A stretch of 34,527 nt of DNA. Origin: Bacteroidales bacterium M8. Lineage in GTDB: Bacteria > Bacteroidota > Bacteroidia > Bacteroidales > Muribaculaceae. Where the stretch lies: the NCBI GenBank assembly GCA_001689495.1, contig LUJS01000034.1, positions 1-34,527 on the forward strand, given 5' to 3'. The notes under the pieces are model-generated. The model was not told the DNA's origin. It did no database searches and was given only the letters and a program-made list of their open reading frames with translations. This document shows, in pieces, positions 1 through 6,892 of this stretch. How positions within the stretch are numbered: position 1 is the stretch's first letter; each line of letters begins with the position of its first letter. The position numbers and the translations under genes are program-made.

Positions 1-444
1 TCACAATAAAAATATTTTCGAATGAAAAGTATCTTTAAGTTGTGTTGCAAGATCTGCCGCAATGAGCATATGTCGCACACTCTCTCCGTATGCTTCTTGA
101 TTCTTCAGAATGTAGCCTAGATAAAAGTTCGCAAGCATACGGTAACGCTCTTCTTTGCTATTGTCATACCAAGACACAGCAACACGTATTAGAGAATCCT
201 CAGTCTCATCTTGCATGCATTTATATCGAGCTTGTGTAAGTAAAAGTGCATGGCGGGCTGCCTCCTCACCGTGAGTAAGCGACTCAACAGGAATACTTTC
301 GAGCAGGGCCAATGCCGAATCAGGGTAAATCGGTGTGAGAATCTCAGCGCTATCAAGCATCAAATGATTACGTCCATATCGGTTACGACAGGCCGAAACC
401 ATAATCAAAGCTACTAAAACGAGTGTATACATTAATCGGTACAT
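1..444 (-). CDS. TPR lipoprotein regulator, N-terminal part (cut by window edge)
   Basis: Only the first 147 residues lie in the window; the 3' part is beyond base 1. The protein opens with one Arg and a hydrophobic stretch ending in a lipobox-like VSAC (Cys19), so export and lipid anchoring are likely. The body is helical with TPR-like phrases such as PDSALALLESI and FYLGYILKNQEAYGESV. This layout matches the gene at 26216-27724, which continues through a membrane segment to a cytoplasmic HTH. By analogy this is probably the periplasmic sensor half of the same family, but the output half cannot be seen. The coding sequence is visibly richer in A/T than neighbouring gdhA. The start chosen is the ATG at 444, because the alternative at 432 would leave no basic residue before the hydrophobic core. 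A TAnnTTTG element ends only 4 nt upstream of it. Confidence 0.75.
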   Translation of the reverse strand: MYRLMYTLVLVALIMVSACRNRYGRNHLMLDSAEILTPIYPDSALALLESIPVESLTHGEEAARHALLLTQARYKCMQDETEDSLIRVAVSWYDNSKEERYRMLANFYLGYILKNQEAYGESVRHMLIAADLATQLKDTFHSKIFLL

Positions 445-448
445 AACG

Positions 449-456
449 CAAAGTTA
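449..456 (-). promoter_or_regulatory. -7 promoter element of the TPR lipoprotein gene
   Basis: On the minus strand the sequence is TAACTTTG, matching the Bacteroidota -7 consensus TAnnTTTG. Only CGTT separates it from the ATG at 444. Transcription in this class usually begins a few bases after the G, so the mRNA would have almost no 5' leader. A TTG at -33 is not clear. Confidence 0.55.
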
Positions 457-477
457 GATATTTTTTCTGTAACTGCG

Positions 478-524
478 AAAAAAGGCAAGCGGCCGGGGGA
501 TCCGTGTCCCGTCGGTCCGCTTGC
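478..524 (-). terminator. Rho-independent terminator, minus strand
   Basis: An 8-bp stem GCAAGCGG/CCGCTTGC (485-492 with 517-524) is followed on the minus strand by CCTTTTTT. It lies downstream of the gdhA terminator and just upstream of the TPR promoter, so it could act as a second barrier between the two units. Confidence 0.5.
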
Positions 525-592
525 GGTGCGTGTGTTTTTAACATATGCACATATATAGAGAGTTCGAGGGGCGAGATTCTATCAGACCGGAC

Positions 593-635
593 AAAAAAAA
601 TGGCCGGAAAGGTTGGAATACTCACCTTTCCGGCC
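593..635 (-). terminator. gdhA terminator
   Basis: A perfect 12-bp stem (602-613 with 624-635, GGCCGGAAAGGT arm) with a 10-nt loop is followed on the minus strand by eight T residues. It lies 35 bp past the gdhA stop. The plus-strand flank TGATTTTTAT could also give weak termination the other way. Confidence 0.85.
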
Positions 636-669
636 TGATTTTTATGTCAGACTTGTCGTAAGTTCAGGC

Positions 670-2007
670 TCAGATGATGCCCTGACCCATCATGGCGTTG
701 GCCACCTTCATGAATCCGGCGATGTTGGCGCCCTTCATGTAGTTGATGTATCCGTCGGGCTCGGTGCCGTGCTTGACGCACTGGGTGTGGATGTTGCGCA
801 TTATCTCGTGCAGGCGGCGGTCAACCTCCTCGGCGCTCCACTGCAGGTGCTCGGCGTTCTGGCTCATCTCGAGGCCCGAGGTGGCCACTCCGCCGGCGTT
901 CACGGCCTTGCCGGGAGCGTATGTGGTCTTTGACTTGAGGAAGGTGTCGATGGCCTCGGGGGTGCAGCCCATGTTCGAGACTTCGGCCACGAGCTCTACA
1001 CCGTTGTCCACGAGATGGCGTGCGTCCTCGCCGTCGACCTCGTTCTGCGTGGCGCAGGGCAGCGCGATGTCCACCTTCTGCTCCCACGGCTTGCGGCCGG
1101 GATAGAAGGTTGCCTCGGGATATTTCTCGGCATAGGGAGCGACAATGTCCTCGCCGGTGGCGCGGAGATAGAGCATATAGTCTATCTTGTCGCCCGAGAT
1201 GCCTTCGGGATCATATATATAGCCGTCGGGGCCCGAGATGGTCACCACCTTGGCGCCGAGTTCGGTAGCCTTGAGGGTTGCGCCCCATGCCACGTTGCCG
1301 AATCCGGACACGGCCACGGTCTTGCCCTTGATGTCGTCTTTCTTCTCGGCGAGCATGCTCTGCACAAAGTAGAGCGCGCCGAATCCCGTAGCCTCGGGGC
1401 GTATCAGCGAGCCGCCGAAGTCGAGGCCCTTGCCGGTGAACGTGCCGGTGCACTCGTTGACCAGCTTCTTGTACATGCCATACATATAGCCTACCTCGCG
1501 GCCGCCCACGCCGATGTCGCCGGCGGGCACGTCGCGGTCGGGGCCGAGATTCTTCCACAGGCAGAGGATGAATGCCTGACAGAAGCGCATAATCTCGGCG
1601 TCGCTCTTGCCGCGGGGCGAGAAGTCGCTGCCGCCCTTGGCGCCGCCCATGGGCAGGGTGGTCAGGGCGTTCTTGAAGGTCTGCTCGAAGCCGAGGAACT
1701 TGAGGATCGAGAGGTTGACCGATGCATGGAAGCGGATGCCGCCCTTGTACGGGCCGATGGCGTTGTTGAACTGTACGCGATAGCCGATGTTGTTCTGCAC
1801 CTCGCCGCGGTCATCGATCCATGTGACACGGAAAGTGACGATGCGGTCGGGCTCGACCATGCGCTCGATGATCTTGGCTTTCTCAAACTCGGGATGCTGG
1901 TTATATACATCCTCCACGCAGATCAGGACCTCCTTGACTGCCTGAAGATACTCTTTTTCGCCCGGGTGCTTGGCCTCGAGGGCATTGAGAATCGTGTTTA
2001 TATCCAT
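670..2007 (-). CDS. gdhA: NADP-specific glutamate dehydrogenase
   Basis: Cytoplasmic hexameric-type glutamate dehydrogenase, 445 residues, the usual length for the small bacterial and fungal-like class. It interconverts 2-oxoglutarate plus ammonium and L-glutamate. Substrate-binding and catalytic residues are visible in PYKGG (Lys88), PMGGAKGG (Lys124) and AGDIGVGG (Asp164). The Rossmann segment GFGNVA is near 235-240, and the second strand ends in VTISGPDG without an acidic residue, which fits NADP(H) rather than NAD(H). Together with ferredoxin upstream on the same strand it forms the left metabolic block, but each gene has its own terminator and promoter-like sequence, so they are probably separate units. 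Family assignment is secure; cofactor preference is inferred. Confidence 0.97.
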   Translation of the reverse strand: MDINTILNALEAKHPGEKEYLQAVKEVLICVEDVYNQHPEFEKAKIIERMVEPDRIVTFRVTWIDDRGEVQNNIGYRVQFNNAIGPYKGGIRFHASVNLSILKFLGFEQTFKNALTTLPMGGAKGGSDFSPRGKSDAEIMRFCQAFILCLWKNLGPDRDVPAGDIGVGGREVGYMYGMYKKLVNECTGTFTGKGLDFGGSLIRPEATGFGALYFVQSMLAEKKDDIKGKTVAVSGFGNVAWGATLKATELGAKVVTISGPDGYIYDPEGISGDKIDYMLYLRATGEDIVAPYAEKYPEATFYPGRKPWEQKVDIALPCATQNEVDGEDARHLVDNGVELVAEVSNMGCTPEAIDTFLKSKTTYAPGKAVNAGGVATSGLEMSQNAEHLQWSAEEVDRRLHEIMRNIHTQCVKHGTEPDGYINYMKGANIAGFMKVANAMMGQGII

Positions 2008-2078
2008 GGCAATGGGTATTTAGATTGATGATTTTATGTTTTGTTGAGCCGTATCGCCATCAGTGGCGGTTACTGATG

Positions 2079-2086
2079 CAAATATA
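2079..2086 (-). promoter_or_regulatory. -7 promoter element of gdhA
   Basis: TATATTTG on the minus strand fits TAnnTTTG. No TTG is seen at the normal 19-21 nt upstream spacing (nearest TTTG is 24 nt away), so this is a weaker call. It would give a leader of about 65-70 nt. Confidence 0.4.
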
Positions 2087-2175
2087 GAGAATCTTTTTGA
2101 ATGGACGGCTCAAAAAAAATGTGTTATACGACATAAAATCCACATCCTCCACAGACCTACGGGAAACACGGGGAC

Positions 2176-2205
2176 AAAAAAAGAGACAGGACTGAGCCTG
2201 TCTCT
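2176..2205 (-). terminator. Ferredoxin gene terminator
   Basis: A perfect 9-bp stem AGAGACAGG/CCTGTCTCT (2182-2190 with 2197-2205) with a 6-nt loop, followed on the minus strand by seven T residues. It lies about 30 nt past the ferredoxin stop. Confidence 0.85.
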
Positions 2206-2233
2206 ATGAGGTTTCGATGCTGTCTGGAGCAGA

Positions 2234-2407
2234 TTATTCTGCCGGGTGGATAGCCTCGGCGGGGCACTGCTCGGCGCAAGCGCCGCAGTCGATGCAGGTG
2301 TCGGGGTTGATTTCATAGTGCTCTGCGCCCTCAGAGATAGACTCGGTGGGGCAAACATCTACGCAGCTGCCGCAAGAAATGCAGGCGTCAGAAATAACGT
2401 ATGCCAT
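2234..2407 (-). CDS. 2[4Fe-4S] ferredoxin, 57 residues
   Basis: Small soluble electron carrier of the clostridial/bacterial type. The protein begins MAYVISDACISCGSC and carries two complete Cys motifs: CISCGSCVDVCP near residues 9-20 and CIDCGACAEQCP near 38-49. Each supplies three ligands to one 4Fe-4S cluster and the fourth Cys to the other. The length and the symmetric halves are standard for this family. It has its own promoter (2465-2497) and terminator (2176-2205), so it is probably monocistronic. Likely partners in an anaerobe of this kind are 2-oxoacid:ferredoxin oxidoreductases or Rnf, but none is encoded here. Confidence 0.96.
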   Translation of the reverse strand: MAYVISDACISCGSCVDVCPTESISEGAEHYEINPDTCIDCGACAEQCPAEAIHPAE

Positions 2408-2464
2408 GATTGTTGAATTGGGTTTGGGTTAGTGGAAAAAATGTTTTGTCTTTTAAATGTTCTG

Positions 2465-2497
2465 CAAATTTAATGTTTTTCCGCGGAATAAACCAAA
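2465..2497 (-). promoter_or_regulatory. Ferredoxin promoter
   Basis: Minus strand: TTTG (2494-2497), 21 nt, then TAAATTTG (2465-2472). Both boxes match the Bacteroidota primary sigma consensus at normal spacing. The leader would be about 50-60 nt. Confidence 0.75.
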
Positions 2498-2506
2498 GAA
2501 TGTATT

Positions 2507-2543
2507 AAAAAAATAGAAGTCCGGCGCTGTCACAGGCCGGACT
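2507..2543 (-). terminator. Terminator upstream of the ferredoxin promoter
   Basis: An 8-bp stem AGTCCGGC/GCCGGACT (2518-2525 with 2536-2543) with a 10-nt loop; on the minus strand it is followed by TTCTA and then seven T residues. It would end transcription arriving from the ATPase gene at 2816-4378 or from a separate short transcript in the gap. Confidence 0.75.
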
Positions 2544-2770
2544 CCCCGTAATAATAAACCAAATATGAAAAATGTAGTGCTATTTCTATATGTATGTATA
2601 TGCGTTCAGGCCCGTTCCGATCAATGCCGGACGGGGTCGGTTATGAGTTTTAATACAGATAAGCGTCTGAAGGTTTCATGATATGACAAGGTTAACACTG
2701 CAAAATTAACAAAATTATTTAAGACATCGGGCAAAATAGCCTGATTTTTTTCACTTTCGGGCACAAATTT
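2544..2770. other. Gene-free AT-rich stretch; possible long 3' UTR or small RNA
   Basis: With the flanking signals this is part of a 408-base gap (2408-2815). No ORF with a plausible start and coding character was found in this part. Two TAATTTTG sequences on the minus strand (2701-2708 and 2710-2717) resemble -7 boxes, but the only nearby TTTG (2732-2735) is at wrong spacing for both (23 and 14 nt). A transcript starting there would be about 190 nt and end at the terminator at 2507-2543. Otherwise this is a 3' UTR of the ATPase gene. Confidence 0.3.
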
Positions 2771-2795
2771 GCCTCCCGGCCCGCAACCGGGAGGC
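2771..2795 (-). terminator. Hairpin just after the ATPase gene
   Basis: A 9-bp perfect stem GCCTCCCGG/CCGGGAGGC (2771-2779 with 2787-2795) with a 7-nt loop lies 20 nt past the ATPase stop. On the minus strand it is followed by AAATTTG rather than a clean T-run, so it may be a weak terminator or a 3'-end stabiliser. Confidence 0.5.
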
Positions 2796-2815
2796 CCGTG
2801 ATGCACAGTGATGCG

Positions 2816-4378
2816 TCACTCGAGGTCGAAGGCGTGGCGCACGGCGCGGCGTATGGCGTCGGCCTCGGGGCGGTCGCGCCGCAGGGTGTCGATGACGGCG
2901 GCTATGTATCCCTCCATCGAGTCGCGCTTCAGTCCGCACAGCCGCGCCACATGGCTCTCGGAGATCATTGTCTTGCGGTTATAGACCCTGAGCACCGACT
3001 TGTAGTCCTTGTCGCGGACGTATCCCCGAAAGTCGCGGCATAGCTGCTCGTAGATGCCGCGGGGATTTATCTCGTCGCCGAGCCCACCAATGTGGGTCTC
3101 GAGCTGGGCTATGTTGGCAAACCGTCCGTCTATGCGGTGCTCGACGGCCTTCTTGACGCGGTGGCGCGTGTGCTGCAGGGCCTGCTGCTTGAGGTCGGCC
3201 TCGAAGAGCCTGAATATGGTCCGCTTGACACGTGAAGCCACCTCGGCGGGGTCCTTGTGGCCGTTGCGGGCCATGGCGCGCACCACCTCCTCGAGCATGA
3301 AGATGTTCTCGATCTCGGCCACCTCGGGCACGAACACCTGCTTGCGGCGCAGGTAGCTGACCTCGCCCTCGTCGCGGCGGTCGCGGTCGACGATGCCGAA
3401 CGCCTCGAGGTTGTGGAACGAGCGCAGCGAGTTGAACGTGCGGGTCGACTCGATGACGCGGTCGCAGCCGCCGAGGCTCTTGACGGTATAGTCGTTGAAG
3501 ATGAGTGGATACAGGCGGGCGTCGATCGAGTTGATGCCGTCGCCCTCGATGAACAGCACCGGCTTGCGGGCGCCGAGTATGGCCATGACGGCCTCGTCGG
3601 TCAGGCCGTCGGCCTCGGAGAGGAAGTCATAGTCCCACGCCGTGCGCGACGAGTCGTAGTTCTTGACCCAGATGGTCTGTCCGCCTGTGCGCGAGGTGGC
3701 GAACTGCAGGTCGTGCGTCACGTAGACAAAGGTGCAGTCGGGACGCGAGCGCTCGACGCGGTCCCACACGGAGCGTATCGACGAGGGGTGCAGGAACATG
3801 CCTGGCGAGTCGACGAATACGACCGACCCCTTGGGGGCGAACGTCACGGCGCCGAGATAATACATCACGGCCTTCTCGCCGTCAGAGAGCTTGGCCGACG
3901 AGTAGGCGTCGTCCGAGTCGTCGCGCAGGAACAGCATGCGGCCGCTCTCTATCATCACCTTGTTGTCGGGGAATACCTTCTCCCACTGCCCTATCACGCG
4001 CTCGAGTCTGGTCGAGGGGAGGCGGTCGGTGATGCGCCTGAACTTGAAGTCGATCAGCGAGAGCATCTCCTCGTTGAGCATCAGACCTATCATGCGGTCA
4101 AACTCGCCGTGCAGGTCGGTGCGCATTATCGACGCCCCGTGCGTGGCCTTGTGATAGAGCGAGTCTATCGAGTTGTCTGACAGATCCTCGCGCTCGCGCT
4201 CATAGAGGGCCTTGAGGGCCGACAGCCTGAACGCCGCAGGCCCGAGGTCGGCGGCCAGACGCGAGGCAAAGCGGGTCTTGCCCGAGCCGTTGGCGCCGAT
4301 GACGACTATGTTCTGGCTTGATTCTGTATCGACCTCGAGGCGCTTGCCGTGGAGGCGAGGGGGGAGGATGATGTTCAT
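2816..4378 (-). CDS. ABC-type AAA ATPase with C-terminal DUF4435 (TOPRIM-like) domain
   Basis: 520 residues. The N-terminal ATPase has Walker A GANGSGKT (28-35), an ABC signature LSDGEK (164-169), a Walker B strand VVFVD (186-190) and an H-loop THD (221-223). The residue after the Walker B Asp is Ser191 in VDSPG, where most relatives have the catalytic Glu. The C-terminal half starts with FIEGDG (Glu278) and has GIVDRDR (Asp331, Asp333), the acidic pattern of a TOPRIM fold, as in DUF4435 and the OLD nuclease class. No signal peptide; presumably cytoplasmic. It follows the PAP2 gene by 57 nt on the same strand. OLD-like ATPase-TOPRIM proteins are often nucleases in phage defence, but no partner gene is present here, so that role is only a hypothesis. 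Confidence 0.8.
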   Translation of the reverse strand: MNIILPPRLHGKRLEVDTESSQNIVVIGANGSGKTRFASRLAADLGPAAFRLSALKALYEREREDLSDNSIDSLYHKATHGASIMRTDLHGEFDRMIGLMLNEEMLSLIDFKFRRITDRLPSTRLERVIGQWEKVFPDNKVMIESGRMLFLRDDSDDAYSSAKLSDGEKAVMYYLGAVTFAPKGSVVFVDSPGMFLHPSSIRSVWDRVERSRPDCTFVYVTHDLQFATSRTGGQTIWVKNYDSSRTAWDYDFLSEADGLTDEAVMAILGARKPVLFIEGDGINSIDARLYPLIFNDYTVKSLGGCDRVIESTRTFNSLRSFHNLEAFGIVDRDRRDEGEVSYLRRKQVFVPEVAEIENIFMLEEVVRAMARNGHKDPAEVASRVKRTIFRLFEADLKQQALQHTRHRVKKAVEHRIDGRFANIAQLETHIGGLGDEINPRGIYEQLCRDFRGYVRDKDYKSVLRVYNRKTMISESHVARLCGLKRDSMEGYIAAVIDTLRRDRPEADAIRRAVRHAFDLE

Positions 4379-4435
4379 GGTCTGAGGATTGTGTGATGAA
4401 TAAGTGTTGAGGGGAATGGTCGGCCGCAGGGGTGC

Positions 4436-5686
4436 CTAAAACTCGTATCGCGAGGACACGGACAGCAGCAGCGACTGCGAGGTGCCCTTGGTGACGGCAT
4501 GGGCAGGTATGCTGTATGCCGTCGAGGGATTGACGGTAAACTCGTATCTCGACAGCTCGTAGCCCACGGTGGCCTTGGCACTGAAACGATGCGTGAACCT
4601 GACCACGCACCCCACGTCTATCTTGCCCACGGGGGTGCCACCACCGGTCTCGACGGCATTGTCGTCGAGGCCCAGCGCGAAGTTCTTGCGATAGCCCGCG
4701 CCGACGTCGGCGGTGATGCTGATGCGGTTGCTGAGGACGCAGCTGAAGTATGGCACCACCATGAATCCCAGTCCGGTCATGGACTTGACGTATGTGCGGT
4801 CGTGGTGCACGTCGACTATGAGGGGCGTGGAGAGCAACCCCAGCTCGAGGCCCAGACCCCAGTGGTCGTCTATGGCCCAGCCGCCACGAAATCCGGCCGA
4901 GAGTGCGGGCAGTCGCTCTATACCTGTCTCGCCCGCGCGGATGCGCCCCACGGGCAGGTTGAGGCCGGTCGAGACCGAGAGGAACGAGAAGTTGTTGTTG
5001 TCGCGCAACTGGCGTCCGGTGATGGCGAGCTGCCGCTGACCGAATATGATGTCGCCCAGTATGTAGCCAAGCTCGGTCGAGATGATGCCTATGCCCGCCC
5101 CGGCCATGACATCGGCCGGATAGTGGTGGCGGTCGAGCACCCTCTCGACGGCGACGCCCGTCGCCACCGTATAGGCGCCGAGGGCATACCAAGCCGAATG
5201 TCCGGCCAGCTCGTGGGCCGCAGCCGTGGCGCCCATGAATGCCCATGCCGTGTGCCCCGAGGGGAACGAGTGAGTGTCAGACCCGTCGGGGCGCAGCGAC
5301 GTCACGCCCGACTTGAGACCCTTGACCGTTCCGGCCATGATGACGGCGGCGAGTCCCTGAGACACCGCCATGCGTCCCCATCCGCTGCGGGTGGGCGTGC
5401 CGGCTGCCTTCATGACCCACGGCAGCGCCAGCGGCGCGTATTGCAGGAACTGCGTACCGCGGTCGCCATGCTCGTGCCCCGGCGTCACCTCGAAGTGATG
5501 CGGATAGCCGTAGTGAGCGCCGAAACCCAACCCCGTCAGGCCCGCTCCCATGACCAGCGAGGGCACGTAGGGATTGATGCCGGGCACGCGCCCGGGGGCG
5601 ACCGAGTCAGCCGCGACGGGCTGGGCCCATGCGCAGGCATAGCCGAGCACGATGGCTGTGATTATGGCAATGATATGGAGTCTCAT
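4436..5686 (-). CDS. PAP2-family phosphatase fused to an outer-membrane beta-barrel
   Basis: 416 residues from the ATG at 5686; this start gives a good signal peptide ending near CAWAQ, while an upstream ATG at 5707 would add seven residues before it. The acid-phosphatase motifs are complete: K-x6-RP (Lys125, Arg132-Pro133), PSGH (142-145), and R-x5-H-x3-D (Arg182, His188, Asp192), with Glu181 in place of the usual Ser. The family dephosphorylates lipid phosphates such as undecaprenyl pyrophosphate, phosphatidate or lipid A. From about residue 230 the sequence turns into alternating beta-strands and ends in aromatic YEF, as in outer-membrane barrels. The enzyme domain would therefore be held at the outer membrane. 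It follows the AraC gene by 46 nt. The natural substrate cannot be told from sequence. Confidence 0.87.
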   Translation of the reverse strand: MRLHIIAIITAIVLGYACAWAQPVAADSVAPGRVPGINPYVPSLVMGAGLTGLGFGAHYGYPHHFEVTPGHEHGDRGTQFLQYAPLALPWVMKAAGTPTRSGWGRMAVSQGLAAVIMAGTVKGLKSGVTSLRPDGSDTHSFPSGHTAWAFMGATAAAHELAGHSAWYALGAYTVATGVAVERVLDRHHYPADVMAGAGIGIISTELGYILGDIIFGQRQLAITGRQLRDNNNFSFLSVSTGLNLPVGRIRAGETGIERLPALSAGFRGGWAIDDHWGLGLELGLLSTPLIVDVHHDRTYVKSMTGLGFMVVPYFSCVLSNRISITADVGAGYRKNFALGLDDNAVETGGGTPVGKIDVGCVVRFTHRFSAKATVGYELSRYEFTVNPSTAYSIPAHAVTKGTSQSLLLSVSSRYEF

Positions 5687-5732
5687 GTCTATAATAACAC
5701 GCGCCACGCCGCGAATGTTGCGCCGCGCGGGG

Positions 5733-6665
5733 TCAGGATCGCTGATATTCTGACGGCGACATGCCGGTGAGGTGCTTGAAATATTTTCCGAACGACGACT
5801 GGTTCGGGAAATTCAGCTCGTAGGCCACCTGCTGTATGTTCTTGCCCGAGAATCTGAGCAGGTTCTTGGCCTCGAGTATCACGAAGTTGTCTATTATCTG
5901 GGCTGCCGAGTGTCCGGTGTGCTCCTTGATGATGAGAGAGAGATATTTGGGCGATATGAACAGCTTATCGGCATAGAACGCCACCGACCTCTCGGAGCGG
6001 TGATACTGGTGCACCAGATCCATGAACGAGTGGACGTATGTGAGGCGGCGCGAGTTCTGTGGTGCTTCGTTGAGGGGGGCGTCCTTGAGTCCGGTGACCA
6101 GCATGTCTATCATCTGATAGACCAGAGCGGCTATGAGGCAGCGGGCTATTGGCTTGGCATAGGTGTTCTGTCCGGTGCTGTTCGACTTGTTGTTGTGGTG
6201 CAGCAGGTCGAAATATCTGCGCACCGCGATCACGTCGTCCTCGGACAGCTTGATTACGGGCTCGACAGGCTTGCCGCGCTGGTGCAGCGTGCCGATGACG
6301 TTGAGGTCGAAGTTGATGTCGCGCATGAACGCCGTGCTCACGAACAGCGCGTAATAGTCGCTCGGTCCGTGCATGACCTCGCGTACATCTATTATGGAGT
6401 TTGGCGATGTCACCAGCAGACTGTTGTTGCCGAGGGTATAGGGCGTGAGGTTGATCTCGAGTTCCATGCGCCCCTCGAAACAGAGCAGCCACATCATGCC
6501 GTCGATGCGCATGGGGCCGGTATGCTTCTCATGCCAGACCTCCGAGGGGACTCCGTCGGGCTCGGACGTGATGTGGGTGAAGACATAGTCGTCACTCATC
6601 GTCGAGAACTCGGTCGAGATTGGCGCGAGCGACGTAAGCTGCTTGATATTTACGATATTTCCCAT
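5733..6665 (-). CDS. AraC-family transcriptional regulator
   Basis: 310 residues. The C-terminal ~100 residues are a double helix-turn-helix of the AraC/XylS type, with AVAFYADKLFISPKYLSL-like spacing in helix one and NFPNQSSFGKYFKHLTGMSP in the second module. The N-terminal part is a cupin-like sensing domain (HTGPMRIDGMMWLLCFEG region). No membrane segment. It is divergent from the adenylation-domain gene at 6893 across 227 bp and is followed closely by the PAP2 gene, so either side may be its target. Close matches to a promoter (TTG, 19 nt, TAATTTTG) end 7 nt before its ATG. Confidence 0.92.
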   Translation of the reverse strand: MGNIVNIKQLTSLAPISTEFSTMSDDYVFTHITSEPDGVPSEVWHEKHTGPMRIDGMMWLLCFEGRMELEINLTPYTLGNNSLLVTSPNSIIDVREVMHGPSDYYALFVSTAFMRDINFDLNVIGTLHQRGKPVEPVIKLSEDDVIAVRRYFDLLHHNNKSNSTGQNTYAKPIARCLIAALVYQMIDMLVTGLKDAPLNEAPQNSRRLTYVHSFMDLVHQYHRSERSVAFYADKLFISPKYLSLIIKEHTGHSAAQIIDNFVILEAKNLLRFSGKNIQQVAYELNFPNQSSFGKYFKHLTGMSPSEYQRS

Positions 6666-6672
6666 ATTGTCG

Positions 6673-6702
6673 CAAAATTAGTCAAAATCCCCAATAAACC
6701 AA
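6673..6702 (-). promoter_or_regulatory. Promoter of the AraC gene
   Basis: Minus strand: TTG (6700-6702), 19 nt, TAATTTTG (6673-6680). The -7 box ends 7 nt before the ATG at 6665, predicting a leader of only a few bases. Confidence 0.6.
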
Positions 6703-6724
6703 TCATTCAGGCGAGATTATTAGT

Positions 6725-6741
6725 CATAAATGCCATAAATG
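6725..6741. repeat. Two direct CATAAATG repeats in the AraC/adenylation-gene intergenic region
   Basis: CATAAATG occurs at 6725-6732 and 6734-6741, a 9-nt period, just upstream of the AraC promoter and between the divergent genes. Direct half-sites of this kind are typical AraC operators, although AraC dimers usually need more widely spaced sites. Function is inferred only from position. Confidence 0.35.
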
Positions 6742-6892
6742 TGCCCCATTATGCCAACGGCTCATTATCAGCCGTCCGCGACGGGCCGCAAAGACCGCTG
6801 AAACATTATCGCAAACTTTTTAACTATGGCCCGAGTGAACACCCGTCCGAGGGGCATTGTTGTAAGGGTATAAACATTAGGATGTTACAATT

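Noticed and set aside
1015..2028. Long open frame opposite gdhA on the plus strand.
   Set aside because: Antisense shadow of a certain gene; no family motif or start signal.
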